A DNA stretch of 13,494 nt from CAZNFR01 sp964572225 (GTDB lineage Bacteria; Bacteroidota; Bacteroidia; Bacteroidales; GCA-2748055). Positions 7,501-13,494 of this stretch are shown piece after piece. The first letter of the stretch is position 1, and each line of letters begins with the position of its first letter. The notes below the pieces were generated by a model. That model was not told the origin of the DNA. It saw only the letters and a program-made list of their open reading frames with translations, and made no database searches. The stretch covers positions 1 to 13,494 of the forward strand of contig CAZNFR010000088.1 of the NCBI GenBank assembly GCA_964572225.1, in the 5' to 3' direction. The position numbers were made by a program, and so were the translations under genes.

Positions 7501-9843
7501 TTAAAAATTAAAATTATAGGTAATGGCAGGGATAATGCTGAAGAGGTATGTCTTTTCAGCATAGGTTACGTTGGGATTTTCGACATCCTGCACAAAATTG
7601 ATCGCCCATGCATTTTTTCTTCCATAGACATTATACACCGAAAGGTTCCATTCGCTGTTCCATCGTTTACCCGGTTTATTTTTTCCCAGCAGGGTTAAAG
7701 AGAGGTCCATCCGGTGATAATTTTCGAAACGGTATTCATTTCTGTCTGAGTAAACAGGAAGGACCTTACCCAGAATGACAAATCGACCTGTAGGGAAAGT
7801 GTAGGGTAAGCCTGTGGAATACACCCAGTTTCCCCCCAGATGAAGTCGGTTGGATATTTTGTAATTAAGAACCACCGCAACATCGTGGGGTTTGTCGTAG
7901 GGAGCATCATAGGGTTCATTATTGCTTATTCCTTCAATTTTTCTCTGGGTTTTGGAATAAGTATAGCTGATCCATCCATTAAGTCTGGGTTTATTAAGTT
8001 GCACAAGGAGCTCAACACCATAGGACCAGGAATATCCAGTGCGTATTTCTCCTTCGAGCTGAGGATTAAGCAGGAGACTGGCATGGTCTTTAAAATCGAT
8101 GGTATTCTGCATATCCTTGTAATACACTTCCACAGAAGTTTCGATGGTATTATCGATAAAATTCCGGAAATAGCCGAGAGAATACTGGTCGGAAATTTGA
8201 GGTTCCACGTTGGGACTGGCAGGAAACCAGATATCGAGTGGGGTTCCGGCCGTTGAATTCTGCGCAAGTTGAAGGTATTGCCGTGTCCTTGAGTAGCTTG
8301 CCTTTATCGAGTTTTCATCATTGATCAGATAATTGAGTCCCAACCGTGGTTCAAGTCCCCAGTAGGTATTGAATATTTCTCCTCCGGAATACAAAGTTGA
8401 ATCGATGGCTTCATATTCTTCATCATAGTTATAGACAGTCCCTTCCCCGATATTCTGGAAAGCAGAAACTCTCAATCCGTATTTGAAAGTCCACCGCTGG
8501 CCAATCTGTTCCTCACCCAGGGCGTATATACCATGTTGGAATGCGTAATTCTCAGGCAGTCTAAATTCGGTAAAGATGGTCTCCTCCCCTATTCCTTTGG
8601 CCACTCCGGGATTAAACACATGATAGGTCGAGATTAATCCAAATTTAAAGGTCGTAACCGGATTGGCATAATAGGTAAAATCGGCTTTGAGACTGTAATC
8701 GGTCAGGTCTGAATCCCAACGGAAAGCATTAGGCTGATCTTCCGGAGTTCCCAACTGGTAGTTATATCTGGAATTGATAAAGGTGAAATTGCTGAACAGT
8801 TTGGGATTAAAAACATGATTCCAACGCAGGGTAAAGGTTCTGTTCCCGAAACTCAGGCCGGCAAACTGATTTTCGAAAACATCTTTGCCAAAATATCCGG
8901 AAAGAAAGATTCGGTTATTGTCGTTGATAATATGGTTCACTTTTGCGTTCAGATCGTAGAAGAAAAGCTTATTATCCCTGATATCCTCATTTCCCGCAAA
9001 GGGTAGAAAGATGTCGGCATAGGTTCGTCTTCCACTAAGGATGAAGGAGGTTTTATCTTTTATAATGGGGCCTTCCAGGGTGAGTCGACTGGAAATGGTG
9101 CCAATTCCGCCGGTTCCCGAAAATTCCTGGTTATTCCCTTCCTTCATCCTTACATCGAGCAGTGAAGAGAGTCGCCCTCCGCTGCTTGCCGGAATATCGC
9201 CCTTATAGAGTTTTACATCTTTGATTGCATCGTTGTTGAAAACAGAAAAGAATCCAAGGAGGTGGGATGCATTGTATACGGTAGCCTCATCCAGAAGGAT
9301 CAGGTTCTGGTCGGTACTTCCTCCCCTGACACTGAAACCGGAAGAACCTTCGGAAGATGCCTGAACTCCGGGCAGAAGTTGAATTGCCTTGATAACATCG
9401 ACCTCACCCATAAAAGCAGGGATTCTCCGAATGGACTGGATGGGCAACTTGGTAACGCCCATTTCCACGCTGGTAATATTTTCGTTTGCTCTTTCGGCGG
9501 TGATAACCACTTCTTCCAGTTGCCTGGATTCGGGTACAAGAGGAATGTTGATAACCGTATCCCTGCGCAGTTCAATTTGGAACTCGACCGTTTGATAACC
9601 TACGAAGGAATATCCAAGAGTGTAACTCCCTTCGCTCAGGGTAAGAGAGTAAAAGCCGTAAGGATTGGTAACGGTACCGGTTCCCAGTTCCTTAACATAG
9701 ATATTGGCTGCGATCATGTCCTCCCCGGTCTTCCCATCGGCAACATGTCCCGAAATGGTCCACGACCTTACGGGAAGGGACTCTTCGGCAAACAGGGAAA
9801 CGGTAAACAAGGAGAGAAATATCAAAGAGTAGACAGACTTCAT
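7501..9843 (-). CDS. TonB-dependent receptor with CarboxypepD_reg-like N-terminal domain
   Basis: The product has 780 residues and is complete. Residues 1-19 are a signal peptide (MKSVYSLIFLSLFTVSLFA). Residues about 28-105 form the carboxypeptidase-regulatory-like beta-sandwich common in Bacteroidota receptors (ISGHVADGKTGEDMIAANIY, later GSYTLGYSFVGYQ). The plug domain follows, about 108-235, with LEEVVITAE, LPGVQ, FSVRGGSTDQNLILLDEATV (170-189) and VKLYKGDIPASSGGR. The rest is a 22-strand-type beta-barrel rich in alternating aromatic residues, ending in Phe as outer-membrane proteins usually do. It should import a substrate across the outer membrane using TonB energy. The DUF4249 pairing does not reveal the substrate, and no siderophore, sugar or metal gene lies nearby. 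The gap to the upstream dehydrogenase-like gene is 59 nt and includes TAATATTTG (9882-9890, minus strand), one base longer than the Bacteroidota -7 element, so it may have its own promoter. Confidence 0.95.
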   Translation of the reverse strand: MKSVYSLIFLSLFTVSLFAEESLPVRSWTISGHVADGKTGEDMIAANIYVKELGTGTVTNPYGFYSLTLSEGSYTLGYSFVGYQTVEFQIELRRDTVINIPLVPESRQLEEVVITAERANENITSVEMGVTKLPIQSIRRIPAFMGEVDVIKAIQLLPGVQASSEGSSGFSVRGGSTDQNLILLDEATVYNASHLLGFFSVFNNDAIKDVKLYKGDIPASSGGRLSSLLDVRMKEGNNQEFSGTGGIGTISSRLTLEGPIIKDKTSFILSGRRTYADIFLPFAGNEDIRDNKLFFYDLNAKVNHIINDNNRIFLSGYFGKDVFENQFAGLSFGNRTFTLRWNHVFNPKLFSNFTFINSRYNYQLGTPEDQPNAFRWDSDLTDYSLKADFTYYANPVTTFKFGLISTYHVFNPGVAKGIGEETIFTEFRLPENYAFQHGIYALGEEQIGQRWTFKYGLRVSAFQNIGEGTVYNYDEEYEAIDSTLYSGGEIFNTYWGLEPRLGLNYLINDENSIKASYSRTRQYLQLAQNSTAGTPLDIWFPASPNVEPQISDQYSLGYFRNFIDNTIETSVEVYYKDMQNTIDFKDHASLLLNPQLEGEIRTGYSWSYGVELLVQLNKPRLNGWISYTYSKTQRKIEGISNNEPYDAPYDKPHDVAVVLNYKISNRLHLGGNWVYSTGLPYTFPTGRFVILGKVLPVYSDRNEYRFENYHRMDLSLTLLGKNKPGKRWNSEWNLSVYNVYGRKNAWAINFVQDVENPNVTYAEKTYLFSIIPAITYNFNF

Positions 9844-9902
9844 AACTGAATTTTGATGGAAAATAATGAATGGGATTAGATCAAATATTAAGCCACGATT
9901 AT

Positions 9903-10973
9903 TTAATTTTTAATTTCCGATATTAGGAAATTGTGAAATTTCTGGCTTAGCGAGGAAGTTGAGTGATTTTCGTCCAGGATCTTTCCATTCAGGGATGGAT
10001 TGGTGGATACAAGGGAGAAAACCTGCTGCCGGATCAGTTCAGCGAGGGAAGGTTGACCGTAATGATCCAGTATCAGAGAGACGGTTAGGTAGGAAGGAAG
10101 TGGATTAATTCTCTCTTTATGAATATGTTGAAGAAGTGGACTGGTGTTGGAATCGAAGATTACCGATGCAGGACCCATAAAAAGGGAGGGAAGTCCGAGG
10201 TTAATTCCTGAGTTCAACTCCGCCTGGGTAGTAAGGACCTCTCCCAGTAGATTTTCTGTAAGAATAATTCCGAAGTTTTCCGGTTTTGTGGCTATCCCCT
10301 TTAGAATATCCTTTATATCCAGGTAACTCACCGAAATCTCCGGGAATTCTTTTTCCAGGGAGCGGACGGTTTCTCTCCAAAGCAGGGAGGTTTCCATGGA
10401 TTCGATATGATCGACCAGCCAGATTCTTCGTCCCTGATTCATGCTTTCTTTAAAGACCAGCCTGCTGATTCGTTTGATTTGATTATCTGAATAACTGAGG
10501 GTATCGTAAGCAGTGGTTCCCTGATTTTTCCTTCCTTTATCAGGGAAACTAATTCCTCCGGAGGTCTCACGAAAAATTTTCAGGTCATGGGAAGCATTTT
10601 GAGGAGAGGATTCCAATCCTGGAGAGGGACTCTGATTATAGAATCGGACCGGTCTGTATTCGCAATAGATCCCCAGGGCTTTTTTTAGTATTTTCAGGGC
10701 TTCCAGGGAGGATTTATCCCTTTGATTATTCGGGTTAAAGGATCGGTTTAGGGATCCGATCAAAACCGCATCCGAATCCCGGCAAAGCTTAAGTGTTTCT
10801 TTGGGAAGGGTTTTTTTGGTGATTTTGAGTCCGGCTTCCCCTATCAATTCATAATGAAAATCGAATCGCAGTTCCATATACTTCTCCAGGGTCTGGAGGA
10901 GATTAATGGAATTGGCGACAATGTCGGGACCGTTCCCATCGCCTGCAAGGACTGCAATTTCGATTTTCTCCAT
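9903..10973 (-). CDS. Isopropylmalate/isocitrate dehydrogenase-fold protein with degenerate active site (probable pseudoenzyme)
   Basis: The 356-residue intact frame is close to LeuB length and aligns by eye along its whole extent. AVLAGDGNGPD (7-17) corresponds to the family GDGIGPE. SDAVLIGS (67-74), YRPVRFY (106-112), FRETSGGISF (134-143) and NLLGEVL (241-247) also line up, and INPLPSYLTVSLIL (289-302) matches the C-terminal helix after the NAD loop. The functional residues, in T. thermophilus LeuB numbering, mostly differ: Arg94 is Lys97, Tyr139 is Ser142, catalytic Lys185 is His189, metal ligand Asp241 is Glu245 and Asp245 is Thr249. Arg104, Arg132 and Asp217 remain (R107, R135, D219). 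The NAD-binding GSAPDIAGK segment is not recognisable. Standard 3-isopropylmalate or isocitrate dehydrogenase activity is therefore unlikely. The frame is free of stops and codon use resembles its neighbours, so it looks maintained rather than decaying. Its role is unknown; a regulatory or binding function is possible. It lies between two TonB-dependent receptor genes. Confidence 0.8.
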   Translation of the reverse strand: MEKIEIAVLAGDGNGPDIVANSINLLQTLEKYMELRFDFHYELIGEAGLKITKKTLPKETLKLCRDSDAVLIGSLNRSFNPNNQRDKSSLEALKILKKALGIYCEYRPVRFYNQSPSPGLESSPQNASHDLKIFRETSGGISFPDKGRKNQGTTAYDTLSYSDNQIKRISRLVFKESMNQGRRIWLVDHIESMETSLLWRETVRSLEKEFPEISVSYLDIKDILKGIATKPENFGIILTENLLGEVLTTQAELNSGINLGLPSLFMGPASVIFDSNTSPLLQHIHKERINPLPSYLTVSLILDHYGQPSLAELIRQQVFSLVSTNPSLNGKILDENHSTSSLSQKFHNFLISEIKN

Positions 10974-10990
10974 AGAATAAAATATAGGAG

Positions 10991-10998
10991 CAAATTTA
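10991..10998 (-). promoter_or_regulatory. Candidate Bacteroidota -7 promoter element for the dehydrogenase-like gene
   Basis: On the minus strand TAAATTTG matches the Bacteroidota primary-sigma -7 consensus TAnnTTTG exactly and lies 17 nt before the start codon, implying a very short leader. There is no clean TTG at the -33 position; the nearest candidate is TTTCTG (11021-11026), 22 nt upstream. An 8-mer this AT-rich can occur by chance. Confidence 0.35.
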
Positions 10999-11081
10999 GG
11001 ATCATTTTCCGGAATTAAAACAGAAACCGGGAATAAGATCGGCCCGATCCCTTCGCGGCTTGTATAGAAAGATGGGATAAA

Positions 11082-13494
11082 TCAGAACATATTCCCTTCA
11101 CCACCCATGTCCATTTCGCCATCACCCCTGGACCTATCCTGTTTGAAGTTATTCAGTTTATAACTCAGGGAGAGCATCACCACCTGGGGTTCCCGGTTAA
11201 ACTTAACCAGGCTTTCAAATCCGGGTCCTGAGGAGGTAAACTCATACCTCATGGAACCGAAGAGATCCATTACCTGAAGTGTTGCAGAGAGCTTACGATC
11301 AAGGAAATCCTGTCTTAAGGCAAGATTGGTAAAGAAAAATCCTTCACGTTCGCCCTGTGCTGTCACTGTTGGACCGTTATAAAAAGCTGATATCTGGAAG
11401 CGGGTTTTCGGAGTAATTCTGAAGGTTGTATTCAGACGGGTATTCCAGTTTGTACTATTGGCGTCGATATTTACTCCGTTGATATCTCCTTCGATCCAAT
11501 AACGGTAAATGGTCCCACTGGCATTCAATTCCAGCCATTTAAGTTCTGAATAGTTAAGCATTAACTCTGAACCAAGGGAGTAGTCATCCGAGATATTATC
11601 GAAGGTTATCAAAATGATGTTCTCATCCGGGTCGTAGGGCTGTTGTACCCTTTCAATCTTATTAACGGTATTTTTCAGGTAAGTTTCGAATGCGATAAAC
11701 GTTCCCCTGCTAAATGATTTTTGGTAACCCAACTCGAATGAATTCATATACTCAGGTTGAAGATCAGGGTTACCCCTTCGGAGAGTGGTTGCATTCATAA
11801 AATTGGTAAAGGGTTCAAGGTACCAGCCACGTGGCCTGTCTATTCTACGACTGTAGGATACCATTAGCTGGTGATTGTTTTTGAAACTCCGGGAAACATG
11901 GAGGGTCGGGAAAATATCAAATCTATTGATGGTGGACTCTTCCCCACCCTGATCGCTTTGTATTCTCCGGTCGGTAAATTCTCCTCTCAATCCAAGCTGA
12001 TATTGAAAATCGCCAATACTGTTTCCATAAGTAGAGTAAACTGCCTGAATATTCCGATAGAAATCGTTTCCATTGGTGTACTGATCATTGAGGATCCATT
12101 CTCCCAGGTCGGGATCATAATCCTCGAAGGTGAACTTTTCCGCTTCCTTATCAATTCTGGTTTGGTAGCCGGCTTCCAGTTTACCGTTTTCTCCTAATGG
12201 CCGGGTATAATCTGCCTGGAACCTGAACTCATTTTCCGTACCCAGTTCGCCGGTACGAATTCGATCTGGTACAAAGCCCTCGATTATTTCGTAATCGGAA
12301 TTTGTTGGATATTCCACCTGATCGTCTCCGTCCCTTCCGTCTTCGAAGGAGTAGTAGGCAAATGCCACCAACTCATGTCCGGGCTCATCAAACTTTTTTG
12401 TCCATGAAAGGTTCAGATCAATATAATCTCTTGAATGATCGCTGAAATTATCGTTAAGAGTATAATCATCGTAGATTAATTCACCCAGATACTCACCGTA
12501 TTCCCTCATTTTTTGCTTTCCTCCAAAACCAAAGTTGGAATTTCCTGCTTCCGCAGAAAAAGAAAGGGTATTCTGATCATTAAGGTTGTAATCCACCCCT
12601 GCTTTAAGCTCGGTTCCGCCTCTTTTATAATCACGGTCTCCATCAATGATCACAAAATCGATGGTATCTCCCGAAAACTCACGGGTAGAATAAACGCCAC
12701 CTAGATACCTTCGGTCACCATAGTCTATCCCACCGTAAAAATTAAATTTTGAGGTTCTGTAATTCAGGAGAAAGTCAGCAGAGTACTTATCATTTCTTCC
12801 AATAGTGGCATTAAAGATACCGGAAAATCCGTTCAGGGCATTTTTTTTGGAAACTACATTGATAATTCCAGCCATTCCGTCGGGATCGTATTTCGCGGAG
12901 GGATTTGTGATCAGCTCAATATTCTTAATGGCTGATGCCGGTATTTGCTGCAAGGCATCGCTTCCGCTGAGTGAGGTAGGTTTCCCATCGATCAGAACGG
13001 TAAAATTGGAACTCCCCCGAAGGCTGACGTTACCTTCAATATCGACCGTTACCGAAGGAGTATTTTGAAGCACATCGGCGGCGGTTCCTGTAGCGGCATT
13101 GATATCCTGGCTTACGTTTACCACTTTTCTGTCGATCTTGTACTCCACATGAGCCTGTTCTGCAATAATCTCGACCTCATCGATCTCCTTGGTTGCCTGT
13201 CTTAGGCGTATCTCACCAAGGTTTATGCTTCTGGCACCCGGGGAAACCACGATATCCCCTTTATTCAGTTTTTCATATCCCATAAAGTTTGCCATCAGAT
13301 AGTATTTTCCAAAAGGAACCTCATCCAGAGTGAAAGTACCTTCGGGACCCGAGATACCTCCGGTCACAAGAGTTGAATCCTGAACCCGGAACAAGGCCAC
13401 ACTGGTAAATTCGAGAGGAGTATTATCGTATTCATCAATTATTTTTCCTGAAACAACCCCCGTAGGAGCACCCGGGGAGGAAGAAGAGGGGGCA
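11082..13494 (-). CDS. TonB-dependent receptor / outer-membrane beta-barrel family protein (5' end beyond window)
   Basis: The frame is open to the right edge, so 803 residues are visible and the signal peptide is missing. A GTG at 13398-13400 is in frame, but it lies inside a conserved domain and is not the start. The visible N-terminus is a Pro/Ser-rich linker (APSSSSPGAPTG), then a CarboxypepD_reg-like domain: GVVSGKIIDEYDNTPLEF and later FTLDEVPFGKYYLMANFMGY. A plug domain follows: VLQNTPSVTVDIEGNVSLRG, VLIDGKPTSLSG, and IELITNPSAKYDPDGMAGII. The remainder is a long beta-barrel rich in YxxxF/L-type strands. The linker plus this plug signature is typical of the outer_membrane beta-barrel family (OMP_b-brl_3-like), often annotated as TonB-dependent receptors. 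The C-terminus is an Asp/Gly/Met-rich tail (GDGEMDMGGEGNMF) ending in Phe. It differs from the other receptor here, with no DUF4249 partner and a different plug. Substrate unknown. Confidence 0.92.
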   Translation of the reverse strand, partial: APSSSSPGAPTGVVSGKIIDEYDNTPLEFTSVALFRVQDSTLVTGGISGPEGTFTLDEVPFGKYYLMANFMGYEKLNKGDIVVSPGARSINLGEIRLRQATKEIDEVEIIAEQAHVEYKIDRKVVNVSQDINAATGTAADVLQNTPSVTVDIEGNVSLRGSSNFTVLIDGKPTSLSGSDALQQIPASAIKNIELITNPSAKYDPDGMAGIINVVSKKNALNGFSGIFNATIGRNDKYSADFLLNYRTSKFNFYGGIDYGDRRYLGGVYSTREFSGDTIDFVIIDGDRDYKRGGTELKAGVDYNLNDQNTLSFSAEAGNSNFGFGGKQKMREYGEYLGELIYDDYTLNDNFSDHSRDYIDLNLSWTKKFDEPGHELVAFAYYSFEDGRDGDDQVEYPTNSDYEIIEGFVPDRIRTGELGTENEFRFQADYTRPLGENGKLEAGYQTRIDKEAEKFTFEDYDPDLGEWILNDQYTNGNDFYRNIQAVYSTYGNSIGDFQYQLGLRGEFTDRRIQSDQGGEESTINRFDIFPTLHVSRSFKNNHQLMVSYSRRIDRPRGWYLEPFTNFMNATTLRRGNPDLQPEYMNSFELGYQKSFSRGTFIAFETYLKNTVNKIERVQQPYDPDENIILITFDNISDDYSLGSELMLNYSELKWLELNASGTIYRYWIEGDINGVNIDANSTNWNTRLNTTFRITPKTRFQISAFYNGPTVTAQGEREGFFFTNLALRQDFLDRKLSATLQVMDLFGSMRYEFTSSGPGFESLVKFNREPQVVMLSLSYKLNNFKQDRSRGDGEMDMGGEGNMF

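Noticed and set aside
7497..7562. Upstream start (7562) for the DUF4249 gene, adding 22 residues
   Set aside because: It would overlap the receptor gene by 62 nt and bury the lipoprotein signal peptide; the ATG at 7496 lies 4 nt after the receptor stop and gives a normal signal sequence.
9262..9849. A 195-codon plus-strand frame opposite the first receptor gene
   Set aside because: It is antisense to the conserved CarboxypepD_reg and plug regions of the receptor, and its product shows no signal peptide, domain or plausible composition.
11037..11049. GATCGG/CCGATC inverted repeat after the second receptor as a terminator
   Set aside because: Only a 6-bp stem with a one-base centre and no T run on the minus strand, so not supportable as a terminator.
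13398..13400. GTG as the start of the second receptor
   Set aside because: The frame is open to the window edge and the residues before the GTG (GVVSGKIIDEYDNTPLEF) belong to the CarboxypepD_reg-like domain, so the true start is outside.

Overview
The window looks like Bacteroidota chromosome, moderately AT-rich. The evidence is two TonB-dependent receptors with N-terminal CarboxypepD_reg-like domains, a receptor/DUF4249 lipoprotein pair, the lack of clear Shine-Dalgarno sites, and one TAnnTTTG-type promoter element. Nothing in it narrows the call to a genus. No tRNA, rRNA, CRISPR array, insertion sequence or integrase was seen. The window is gene-dense and has no gene-free stretch over 300 bases.

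Layout, left to right. Positions 1-3099 (minus strand) hold an OLD-like AAA ATPase with a Toprim-like C-terminal region, which runs off the left edge. It is preceded, 13 nt away, by a small stand-alone SpoIIE/PP2C-type phosphatase. Positions 3258-4307 (the only plus-strand gene) encode an exported protein with a long Ser/Arg-rich region, a Tyr/Arg-rich region and a C-terminal OB-fold-like domain, followed by a good hairpin terminator. Positions 4353-6594 (minus) are pgl and zwf, overlapping by 23 nt; these are the first two steps of the oxidative pentose phosphate pathway. The third-step gene, gnd, is not in the window. Positions 6639-9843 (minus) are a TonB-dependent receptor and its DUF4249 lipoprotein partner, 4 nt apart. 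Positions 9903-10973 (minus) encode a protein of the isopropylmalate/isocitrate dehydrogenase fold in which most catalytic residues are replaced. Positions 11082-13494 (minus) are a second receptor of the outer-membrane beta-barrel type, whose N-terminus lies off the right edge.

How they fit together. From 13494 down to 4353 every gene lies on the minus strand with gaps of at most about 110 nt, so partial co-transcription is possible. The receptor/DUF4249 pair and zwf-pgl each look like tight units. The receptors are surface import or assembly proteins of unknown substrate. The points most worth a second look are the apparent dehydrogenase pseudoenzyme between the two receptors, the exported RS-rich/OB-fold protein, and the phosphatase/OLD-like ATPase pair.
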